Positions 57,722 through 64,000 of a stretch of 64,000 bases of DNA are shown in pieces; positions within the stretch are counted from its first letter, which is position 1, and each line of letters starts with the position of its first letter. The stretch comes from Streptomyces sp. H27-H1. Lineage in GTDB: Bacteria; Actinomycetota; Actinomycetes; Streptomycetales; Streptomycetaceae. The notes below the pieces were generated by a model that was given only the letters and a program-made list of their open reading frames with translations, was not told the DNA's origin and searched no databases. The DNA is taken from contig NZ_JAPNLJ010000003.1 in assembly GCF_026627445.1 (NCBI RefSeq), positions 124,001 to 188,000 of the forward strand, in the 5' to 3' direction. The position numbers and the translations under genes were made by a program.

Positions 57722-59236
57722 GTGACTGCTCAGGCGGTGGACGGAGCGACCCGGGTGCTCCCCTCGAGGCAACGCCCGCAGGACGCCGGAGAGGCTCCGC
57801 CGGACCCGGGCAGGTCCGAGCAGAGCGACGGCGCGGCCTCGACCGACCGGACCGACATCGCGGAACCCACCGACCGCGCGGATCAAACCGCCCGCACCGA
57901 CGCCGAACTCCTGCTGGCCGCCTCCGTGCTGCTGGCCGACGCCGCTCTCACGGCGAAGCAGGCGGGTGCCGAGCTGGCGGGTGCGCTCAGCAGCTGGCGG
58001 CTCGGGCTGGAGGCATTGCGGCGTCCCGGCTGGGCCCTCGGTACGGCTGTGTCGTGCGCCCGGGCGCTGACCAGCCCTTCGGGGCTCGGCTTCGGCGCCA
58101 ACGGCGGACTGGGCGGGGAACTGGCCCGGATCGCGGGGAGCATGACGTACCGGCGTCCGGCCGCCGTGGCCATGGCCGTGGACGCCTTCGCCCTGCGGAT
58201 CAGGGCGATCGCCTCGGACCACCCCAACCTGGACTCGCCCCTCGCCAGGCGGCTGACCGAAGCCGTGGTGGCCGGGAACCGGCTGGAGGCGCTGCGCGCC
58301 ATGTACGCGCTCGTCGAGCACCTCGGGGTCACCCGCGCCCTCACCACGGTGAGCCCCGTGATCATGGAAATGCTGGCACTGCTGGGCCTGCTCGACGAGA
58401 ATCCCGTCAACGACGGCTTCTCCTGGGTGACGCTCGCAGGCGGAGTGCCGACCACCGATCCGTTCCTCGGGCTGCCGAGCACCCTGCTGAAATACCTCAA
58501 CCCCGGCCCCGGTAGGGCCGAGCGGGCGGACGCCGACTCCATCCTGGCCAAGGTGCTGGCCACGTCCGGCAACGACATCGTCAGCTACGTCAACGACATC
58601 GGCGCCCTCGGGAACCACGGGCTGGTGCTGCTGCGCCGCGTCGAATGCGCCGACGGCGCCGTCCGGTACGTCCTGCTGCTGCCCGGAACGAGCTTCGGCC
58701 TGCTGAGCAACAGCACCCCGCAGGACCTGGTGGGAGCGTTCGACGGGCTGCTGCGCACCGATACGACGTACACCCGCGCCGCACGCAAGGTACTGCTGCG
58801 GGCCGGGGTGCCGGCCGGGTCGGAGCTCATGCTCGTCGGTCACAGCCTGGGCGGGCTGACCGCGATGAACCTCGCGGCCGATGTGGAGGTGTCCTCCCGC
58901 TACCGGGTCACGCACGTCATCACGCTGGGCTCGCCCATCGACGGCAAACGGCCCGCCGACCACACCACCCGGGTGATCAGCCTGGTCAACAACCACGACG
59001 TGATCCCGATGCTCGACGGCCGCGGCCCCGCCTCGCCCAACGACATCCCCGACAGCTGGGTCGAACTGGCCTGGCTGGACGAGTCGTACGACTACCCGCT
59101 GTCGCACGCTCCACAGGCCTACTCGGACACCTTGCGGGGTCCCATGGCGCACCACCGGGAGAAGGTCAACGGGCTGATCGGCGCCTACGACGGCCGGATC
59201 GCCGGCAACCAGCCCTACATGCTGCGCGACAAGTGA
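57722..59236 (+). CDS. Lipase-like alpha/beta hydrolase
   Basis: 504 residues from the GTG at 57722 with GGTGGGA upstream. The first 60 residues are polar, Asp/Arg/Thr-rich and probably disordered. Residues 60-280 are helical (LLLAASVLLADAALTAKQAG, LGVTRALTTVSPVIMEMLAL). Residues 290-490 form a lipase-like fold with VLLLPGTSFG, nucleophile GHSLGG (Ser375), VITLGSPIDG and VNNHDVIPML. No signal peptide or strong membrane helix. Followed 17 bases later by the P450-like gene, so likely one transcript. The helical front half is unusual for a lipase; substrate unknown. Confidence 0.75.
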   Translation: MTAQAVDGATRVLPSRQRPQDAGEAPPDPGRSEQSDGAASTDRTDIAEPTDRADQTARTDAELLLAASVLLADAALTAKQAGAELAGALSSWRLGLEALRRPGWALGTAVSCARALTSPSGLGFGANGGLGGELARIAGSMTYRRPAAVAMAVDAFALRIRAIASDHPNLDSPLARRLTEAVVAGNRLEALRAMYALVEHLGVTRALTTVSPVIMEMLALLGLLDENPVNDGFSWVTLAGGVPTTDPFLGLPSTLLKYLNPGPGRAERADADSILAKVLATSGNDIVSYVNDIGALGNHGLVLLRRVECADGAVRYVLLLPGTSFGLLSNSTPQDLVGAFDGLLRTDTTYTRAARKVLLRAGVPAGSELMLVGHSLGGLTAMNLAADVEVSSRYRVTHVITLGSPIDGKRPADHTTRVISLVNNHDVIPMLDGRGPASPNDIPDSWVELAWLDESYDYPLSHAPQAYSDTLRGPMAHHREKVNGLIGAYDGRIAGNQPYMLRDK

Positions 59237-59253
59237 CCACGGGAGAGCCTGAG

Positions 59254-60759
59254 ATGACCCCTGACCACGGCGACGGGACGTCCACGACGACGTCGACGAC
59301 GACGTCCACGACGACGTCGACCGCGACGACGATGCCCGCACCGCGACTCCCCGAGACCGCCTGGGCCCTGGAGAACGCCGTGTTCAGCGCGGCCATGGTC
59401 GCCCAGCGGCTGCCGTGGACCGACGCCGCGGCCCGTGTGCTCGGCCTGGACGCGCTGACCCGCGAAGGAGTGACGCGCTCCCTGCTGGAACACCTGCGGC
59501 GGACCCGCTCCGGGCGCCCGGTCCGTGTGTGCACGCCCTTCGGGAACTTCCTCGTACCGCTGACCCCCGCGGTGTCCGAGGCGCTCCTCGTCCGGGCCGA
59601 CGGTGAGGGGGCGCTGGAGGCCGCCGAGGGGCTGACCGCCGGCGGGCACCGGTACGGGCTCTCCCCGCACACGGAGTTGGCCTGGGAGGTCATCGCGCCG
59701 GGAGACGAGCTGTCCGCCCGCGTGGCCCGGGACGTGGACGAGGCCGTCGCGGGCCGGAGGGGGGACGGCACCCTGGAGTGGCAGGCCTGGTACGAGGTGA
59801 TGACACGCTTGGGCCGGTGCCTGGTGGCGGGCGAAGCGGCCGCCGAGGACACCCTGCTGAGCGAGATCGTCTCCCGGGCCGCGGCCGCCGGGAGCCGCAG
59901 CGCCCGCGAGGACCTGACGGCCTCCCTGGGGCGCCGGACGGCCCGCTATCTGGAGCGCCCCGACCCCGCCTCCCTGATCGGCCGGCTGGCCGCGGCGGGT
60001 ACCTGCCCCGACACCGTGGTCGCGGCGGCCGCCCATGTGCTCGCCCTCGTTTCCGAGGCCGCCACCACCACGGTCCTGCAAGCCCTGGCCCTGCACACGC
60101 TGGAGCCGCAGGCCGCCCCGGAAGCGGCCGTGGCCCGGGCGTTGCGCCACTATCCGCCGGTGGCCGCCACCGTCCACCGGGTACGGACGCCGTTCGTCTG
60201 GGAGGGTCTCGCGATCGGCGCGGGTACGGAGATCCTGTGCGCGCCCGGCTGGCTCTCGCCTCCGAAGGACGGCGCCGCCGGCCCGGGCATCTGGCCGTCG
60301 GCGCTGTGCGGAGCGCCCGGCGCGTGCGCGGCGACCCGGTTCGCGGTGCTGGTCGCCGAGGAACTCGTACGCGGGATCCACGCGGTGGCCCGGCCCTTCG
60401 TGGTCCACCCGGGGCTGACCGCGGGTCGGCTGCCCGGCACGCTCGACCCGCGCGCGATGCTCTTGGCGCTAGCGGAACCCTCCGGCGGCCCCGGCGACGG
60501 GCGGGTGACGGTCGGCAGCCCGGCGGCCGTACCGGTACCGGTACGCGGTTGCACGCCAGCGTCGTACGGGGCCCTCGCGCGGGCCAGCGCGGAGCGGCTG
60601 TCGGCGCACGCGCGGAGCCTCGCGGCCTGCGCCGAAGCCGACGGCTGGGACCGGGACGAGGCGGGGGAGAAGTTCCGCATGGTCCTGCTGGACCACGCGC
60701 AGCGGTGCGACCACGCGGCCGACGGCGTACGGAGGGCGGCGCACCGGCTGGCGGACTGA
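59254..60759 (+). CDS. Degenerate cytochrome P450-like protein
   Basis: 501 residues; ATG preceded by GGGAGAG. A Thr/Ser repeat tail (residues 9-25) leads into a largely helical protein. The layout of a P450 is visible: an I-helix-like VVAAAAHVLALVSEAATTTV (about 260-280) and RALRHYPPVAATVHRVRTPF (about 294-313). There EALR of the ExxR motif is replaced by RALR. A heme-loop-like CGAPGACAATRFAVLVAEEL follows (about 350-370), with a candidate Cys ligand. The acid-Thr pair is not evident. It may bind heme poorly or act without oxidation. Directly follows the lipase-like gene. Confidence 0.6.
   Translation: MTPDHGDGTSTTTSTTTSTTTSTATTMPAPRLPETAWALENAVFSAAMVAQRLPWTDAAARVLGLDALTREGVTRSLLEHLRRTRSGRPVRVCTPFGNFLVPLTPAVSEALLVRADGEGALEAAEGLTAGGHRYGLSPHTELAWEVIAPGDELSARVARDVDEAVAGRRGDGTLEWQAWYEVMTRLGRCLVAGEAAAEDTLLSEIVSRAAAAGSRSAREDLTASLGRRTARYLERPDPASLIGRLAAAGTCPDTVVAAAAHVLALVSEAATTTVLQALALHTLEPQAAPEAAVARALRHYPPVAATVHRVRTPFVWEGLAIGAGTEILCAPGWLSPPKDGAAGPGIWPSALCGAPGACAATRFAVLVAEELVRGIHAVARPFVVHPGLTAGRLPGTLDPRAMLLALAEPSGGPGDGRVTVGSPAAVPVPVRGCTPASYGALARASAERLSAHARSLAACAEADGWDRDEAGEKFRMVLLDHAQRCDHAADGVRRAAHRLAD
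59281..59332 (+). repeat. Trinucleotide-like repeat encoding a Thr/Ser tail
   Basis: Alternating ACGACGTCG and ACGACGTCC blocks in a roughly 12-base period encode (TSTT)n at the start of the P450-like protein. In frame; copy number probably varies. Confidence 0.85.
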
Positions 60760-60807
60760 GGAGTGAACGGCCCTGCCGTCCCGGTCGGCTCCCGGGACGG
60801 CAGGGGG

Positions 60808-61590
60808 CTACCAGAAGGGCGTCGCACGCCTGCGGCGTTCCCTGTCCACCAGGGACTGCACCGCGTCCTGGGCCTCGCCGCACAGCCGGCGGGCCGCGGC
60901 CGACCGGGCGGCGAAGGACTCGGGCCGGGGCGGCGCCGGGATCGGCTCGCCCACGGTGATGAGCCACTTCGAGGGCAGCGGGAAGAGCGTGGTGAGCGGG
61001 AAGTAGGGGAGGTCGAACAGGCGGGCCAGGGCCGGGACCTCACCGACCTTGGGACAGGCCTCCTCGGCTCCGATGACGGACACCGGAATGACGGGCGCTC
61101 CGGCCTGGACGGCGGTCACGGCGAACCCGGGGCTGAAGGGGCGCAACCGGTAGCGCTCACGGAAGGGCTTCTCCAGGCCGGAGGTTCCCTCGGGGAACAC
61201 CCCCACGAGTTCCCCGGCGGTCAGGTGTTCCAGTCCGAGCGTCGGATCGAGAGGAATGGCTCCCACTCTCCGGGCGTACGAACCGATGACTGGAAATCGA
61301 AAAGTCAGCGATGCGGCCGGAATGCGCAATGGTCGGTTCAGATTGCGGGCAAGCGCTTTGACGAGTACGAACGCGTCGAGTCCCCAGGCCCCCGAATGGT
61401 TGGCCACGATCACGGCGGGCCCCTCCGTCGGGATATTCTCCCATCCCGTGATGTCGAGCCGGAAATAGTCGTCCATCAGCCAGTCGAGAAGCCGGTCCCA
61501 GGCGCCTCCTCCCGCCTCTTCGAGCCGTTCCTTCACGTACCTGAGTTCGGCGGCGCCCGCCTCGATCACATCATTTACGCTTTCCGACAC
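60808..61590 (-). CDS. PlsC/LPLAT-family acyltransferase
   Basis: 260 residues, GTG start with AAGGAG upstream. LPLAT core: VIVANHSGAWGLDAF with His65 and Asp72 (an HX6D spacing seen in some actinobacterial members instead of HX4D), RIPAASLTFRFPVIGSYARR, and substrate-binding FPEGTSGLEKPFRERYRL (132-149). Transfers acyl chains from acyl-CoA or acyl-ACP to a lipid acceptor. Ends with PSKWLITVGEPIP. Divergent from an ACP gene across 75 bases, suggesting that the ACP delivers its acyl donor. Peripheral membrane protein by family. Confidence 0.88.
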   Translation of the reverse strand: MSESVNDVIEAGAAELRYVKERLEEAGGGAWDRLLDWLMDDYFRLDITGWENIPTEGPAVIVANHSGAWGLDAFVLVKALARNLNRPLRIPAASLTFRFPVIGSYARRVGAIPLDPTLGLEHLTAGELVGVFPEGTSGLEKPFRERYRLRPFSPGFAVTAVQAGAPVIPVSVIGAEEACPKVGEVPALARLFDLPYFPLTTLFPLPSKWLITVGEPIPAPPRPESFAARSAAARRLCGEAQDAVQSLVDRERRRRATPFW

Positions 61591-61616
61591 GAGTATTCTC
61601 CTTTACTCCTGGGTCA

Positions 61617-61636
61617 TTGGCGCCACCCTGGCGCAA
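61617..61636. promoter_or_regulatory. GCGCCA-N3-TGGCGC dyad in the plsC-ACP divergent promoter
   Basis: TTGGCGCCACCCTGGCGCAA contains a perfect six-base inverted repeat with near-symmetrical flanks. It sits in the middle of the 75-bp gap between two divergent genes, well placed to control both. Confidence 0.5.
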
Positions 61637-61665
61637 AGGCCGCACTACCGCAAATGAGAGATGCC

Positions 61666-61917
61666 ATGACGACTTCCGCAACCGAATCCACGATCAACAT
61701 GATCAGCGAAATCCTCATCGAAATGTTCGAATTTCCCGCCGAGGAGGTCCAGGGCCACACCCGGATGCAGGATCTGCTGACCGACTCGCTCATGGTGGTG
61801 GAGATGGCGATCGTCCTTCACGAGCGGCTGGGCCTCAAGGTCGACGAGGAAGAACTCCGCGCCTTGACCCTCGCCGAGTTCGCCGGAGCCCTCGACGCGC
61901 GCCGTACCGCTCTCTGA
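61666..61917 (+). CDS. Acyl carrier protein
   Basis: 83 residues. Four-helix ACP with TRMQDLLTDSLMVVEMAIVL; Ser41 in the DSL motif receives phosphopantetheine. Acidic second half HERLGLKVDEEELRALTLAE as usual. The ATG at 61666 with GAGAG five bases upstream is preferred over the ATG at 61654. Divergent partner of the PlsC acyltransferase and downstream neighbour of the lipase-like/P450-like pair: together they look like a small lipid-modifying set. It may be primed by the PPTase domain encoded at 23-27 kb or by another. Confidence 0.88.
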   Translation: MTTSATESTINMISEILIEMFEFPAEEVQGHTRMQDLLTDSLMVVEMAIVLHERLGLKVDEEELRALTLAEFAGALDARRTAL

Positions 61918-61970
61918 CAGGACAGGACAGGACAGGACAGGACAGGACGGGACAGGGCAGGGCAGGACAC
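61916..61970 (+). repeat. GACAG pentanucleotide tandem repeat
   Basis: Eleven consecutive five-base units (GACAG with a few GACGG, GGCAG, GACAC variants), beginning in the ACP stop codon. Non-coding simple repeat. Confidence 0.92.
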
Positions 61971-61981
61971 GGGCCGGTCCT

Positions 61982-62017
61982 CCGGCCGGTCCTCCGGCCG
62001 ACCGGAGGACCGGCCGG
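61982..62017. terminator. 16-bp stem-loop between the ACP and ion-channel genes
   Basis: CCGGCCGGTCCTCCGG (61982-61997) pairs perfectly with CCGGAGGACCGGCCGG (62002-62017) with a four-base loop. Serves two convergent genes. Confidence 0.85.
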
Positions 62018-62039
62018 CCGGAGGCGGCTCCGGCGGTTC

Positions 62040-62978
62040 CTAGCGGGCGCCCGCCGAGGCGTGGGCCGGCGGGGCGGAAGCCCCGGCCGCCGCCTCGGAG
62101 GAGGCGTGCACGGTGTCGAGCTGGGCCTCCATGTCGTCGAGGGCGCCGCGCACCGCCGCGATCCGCAGGAGGAGCTCGTCGGCGGCGTCCGGCGCCGTCT
62201 GCTTCGCCGCGAGCAGGGCCCGCTGCTCCACCCGCTCGGCTTCTTCCTCCATCTCCCGAGCCTCCTCGAGGGCGTTGAGGACCACACCGATCAGGACGTT
62301 GACCAGTACGAAGGAGCCGAAGAGCACGTAGGAGGCGTAGAAGAGGATGCTGAGCGGCGAGATGGCCAGCCCCGCGTGGACGGCGTCCCCGAGCCCTTCG
62401 AGCGTCATCAGCAGGAACAGGGTCAGCCCGGCCCGGCCGATGGACCCGTAGTGCTGGGGGTCGTGACCGGCGAAGCAGATCCAGCCGATCATGGCGTACA
62501 CGTAGACGATCAGCGCGCCCACGAACAGGAAGCTCACGGTGCCGGGCAGGCTGCGGGCCACCGCGACCAGAAGGATTCGCAGCTGGGGCATGAAGCGGGC
62601 GGTCCGCAGGACCCGCGCCAGTCGCAGCAGCCGCAGGAGTGTGGTGTTCTCCCGGAGGAACGGGATGAAGGCCGAGGAGACGACCAGCAGGTCGAAGACG
62701 TTCCACGGGTCCCGGAAGAAAGCTTTCGGCCGGTCGGCGTGCGCGCCCAGGCGGATCAGCATCTCCAGGGTGAAGGCGATCACGCAGAAGCGCTCGGTCA
62801 CCGAAAGGAGGCTGCTGTACTCGGCGGAGAGGCCGCTGTACGTCTCGGCTCCCAGGAGCGCGGCGTTGAAGAGGATCACCGCGAAAACGGTGAGCGAGAA
62901 CGCGGGCGCCTCACACACGTCACGGCAAGGTGCGGCAATCCTTCCACGCCAAGTGTCCACCGCGGTCGGGTCGGTCAT
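62040..62978 (-). CDS. Voltage-gated-type six-helix cation channel
   Basis: 312 residues from the ATG at 62978 (GGGAG upstream). Ion_trans fold: S1 LTVFAVILFNAALLGAETYS, S2 ERFCVIAFTLEMLIRLGAHA, S3 NVFDLLVVSSAFI. S4 has arginines every third residue (RLLRLARVLRTARFM). S5 follows, then the pore loop with LTLFLLMTLEGLGDAVHAG, and S6 SILFYASYVLFGSFVLVNVL. The filter reads LEGLGD instead of the LESWAS of NaChBac, so ion choice is uncertain. A C-terminal coiled coil (about 235-300, EEAREMEEEAERVEQRALLA) probably tetramerises it, as in bacterial sodium channels. Confidence 0.88.
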   Translation of the reverse strand: MTDPTAVDTWRGRIAAPCRDVCEAPAFSLTVFAVILFNAALLGAETYSGLSAEYSSLLSVTERFCVIAFTLEMLIRLGAHADRPKAFFRDPWNVFDLLVVSSAFIPFLRENTTLLRLLRLARVLRTARFMPQLRILLVAVARSLPGTVSFLFVGALIVYVYAMIGWICFAGHDPQHYGSIGRAGLTLFLLMTLEGLGDAVHAGLAISPLSILFYASYVLFGSFVLVNVLIGVVLNALEEAREMEEEAERVEQRALLAAKQTAPDAADELLLRIAAVRGALDDMEAQLDTVHASSEAAAGASAPPAHASAGAR

Positions 62979-63184
62979 CGTGCTCCCTCGTACGGGCCAC
63001 CGGCTGCCCCGGCCCGCACGCGCCGGCTGCGCCGCGACGGAAGACGAGGCAGCCGAGGCGATCTTCATGTTCCGGGTCGTGTAACGCCGGAAGGGCGAAT
63101 TCGAGACGCCCTGAAGCGCGGCATCGCCCGATCGGGGACCCCGCACACCCCCCACGGCCCGCGGCGCGGCGGCAGGATGGGCCC

Positions 63185-64000
63185 ATGACGAGTCGTGACG
63201 GTGGGACCGGACAGGCATGGGCCGCGCTGGGCGGCACCGGGGAACTGGCGGGCCGGGTCGGCTACCAGGGGGCGGCCGGCGGGCTGGGGGACGGGCCGTT
63301 GCCCGTAAGGGAACTCGCGCGGGCCACGGTGGGCGTGTGCGCGCTCGCCGCGGCGGAACTGGCCGCCGTACGGGCCGGGGGCGGTGCGGACGACGTGGCT
63401 CCGCTCATGGTCGACGAAGGGGCCGTGGCCTCGGCGTTCGTCAGCGAGCGGCACCTGTTGGTGGACGGCCGGGCGCCGGTGACGTTCGCGCCGTTGTCCG
63501 GCTTCTGGCGGGCCTCCGACGGGTGGGTGCGCACCCATGCCAACTATCCCCACCACGAGGCCGCGTTGGTACGGGTCCTGGCGGCCGGGACCCGGGAAGG
63601 CGTGGCCTGGGCGATCGCCCGGCGCCCGGCGGTGGACATCCAGGAGGAGGTCTACGCGGCCGGCGGTCTGGCCGTGGCCGTGACGGAGGAGTACGGCGCG
63701 CCGCAACCGCTCGTGGAACGGACGGAGTCGGGGGTGCGCGGGCGGGCCCTCGGGGCGACCGGGGCGGGCCCCGGGCTGCCGATGGCCGGGGTGCGGGTGC
63801 TCGACCTGACCCGGGTCATCGCGGGACCGGTGGCCACCAGGACGCTCGGACTGCTCGGCGCGGACGTCCTGCGGATCGACTCCCCGGCGCACCCGGAGTC
63901 GGACGACGCGTACGCGGACACCGGCTTCGGGAAGCGGTCCGCCCTCCTCGACCTGGGCGCGGCCGACGACCGGGCGGTGTTCGACGGGCTGCTGGCCGGG
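63185..64000 (+). CDS. CoA-transferase family III (CaiB/BaiF) protein, 5' part only
   Basis: Reads from the ATG at 63185 without a stop to the window edge (272 residues visible). The second half contains the family III core start GVRVLDLTRVIAGPVATRTL and GLLGADVLRIDSP, then FGKRSALLDLG. The first 200 residues include ADDVAPLMVDEGAVASAFVS and FWRASDGWVRTHANYPHHEA, matching the long actinobacterial form in which a partial CaiB repeat precedes the full one. Transfers CoA between carboxylic acids. Divergent from the ion-channel gene. The active-site Asp lies beyond the window. Confidence 0.82.
   Translation, partial: MTSRDGGTGQAWAALGGTGELAGRVGYQGAAGGLGDGPLPVRELARATVGVCALAAAELAAVRAGGGADDVAPLMVDEGAVASAFVSERHLLVDGRAPVTFAPLSGFWRASDGWVRTHANYPHHEAALVRVLAAGTREGVAWAIARRPAVDIQEEVYAAGGLAVAVTEEYGAPQPLVERTESGVRGRALGATGAGPGLPMAGVRVLDLTRVIAGPVATRTLGLLGADVLRIDSPAHPESDDAYADTGFGKRSALLDLGAADDRAVFDGLLAG

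Noticed and set aside
61916..61970. GACAG array considered as CRISPR-like
   Set aside because: Units are five bases with no spacers; it is a simple tandem repeat.

Overview
The window is about 64 kb of very GC-rich chromosomal DNA with GTG starts, tight gene overlaps and protein families typical of Streptomyces (SpoIIE phosphatases with STAS and HATPase partners, CsbD, DUF6328, DUF5133, DUF6131, DUF1996). I take it to be a Streptomyces chromosome; the species cannot be told. No rRNA, tRNA or CRISPR array was seen.

Layout. 1-8660 is a stress and sigma-factor-control region. It holds the end of a discoidin-domain secreted protein, a glutathionyl-hydroquinone-reductase-like enzyme, a decayed S8 peptidase, an ANTAR-GAF-PAS-SpoIIE phosphatase, an anti-sigma ATPase, two STAS antagonists, CsbD and small membrane proteins. 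8829-13551 has an MFS exporter behind paired palindromic operators, a purB-like gene overlapping a GNAT acetyltransferase, and a secreted protein with a Pro-Thr linker.

The centrepiece is 13677-33088. A LysR gene diverges from an 18-kb operon whose genes overlap or nearly touch throughout. The operon encodes a 2687-residue synthase (two nitronate-monooxygenase-like barrels-KS-AT-ACP-KR), a 1545-residue synthase (KS-AT-DH-PPTase), a free ACP, an alpha/beta hydrolase, a GT1 glycosyltransferase, a methyltransferase fused to an unknown membrane region, and a degenerate galactokinase-like protein. This is a PUFA/heterocyst-glycolipid-like iterative lipid synthase with tailoring enzymes, and its likely product is a glycosylated, reduced polyketide lipid. 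A 266-bp inverted repeat of about 98% identity, lying in the 3' ends of two secreted-protein genes, brackets the locus.

33154-46415 holds a secreted phosphoesterase and MFS pair, a second MFS, a prolyl-oligopeptidase, an EF-hand protein, a 192-bp palindromic MITE-like element, a self-contained ferredoxin-reductase-P450 operon, an XRE-regulated membrane-protein/oxidoreductase operon with two inverted operators, and a VanW protein. 46573-54424 is a carbohydrate region: GH1 with MFS, DUF305 lipoprotein, DUF1996-CBM6, and GH16 facing a LacI regulator across three LacI-type boxes. 54526-64000 has a HATPase, esterase, PPOX protein, a frameshifted VanX-like dipeptidase, and a small lipid-type module (lipase-like hydrolase, P450-like protein without ExxR, PlsC acyltransferase, ACP). 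It ends with a voltage-gated-type ion channel and the start of a CoA-transferase.

Functions are assigned from recognisable motifs and domain order only; no database search was run.
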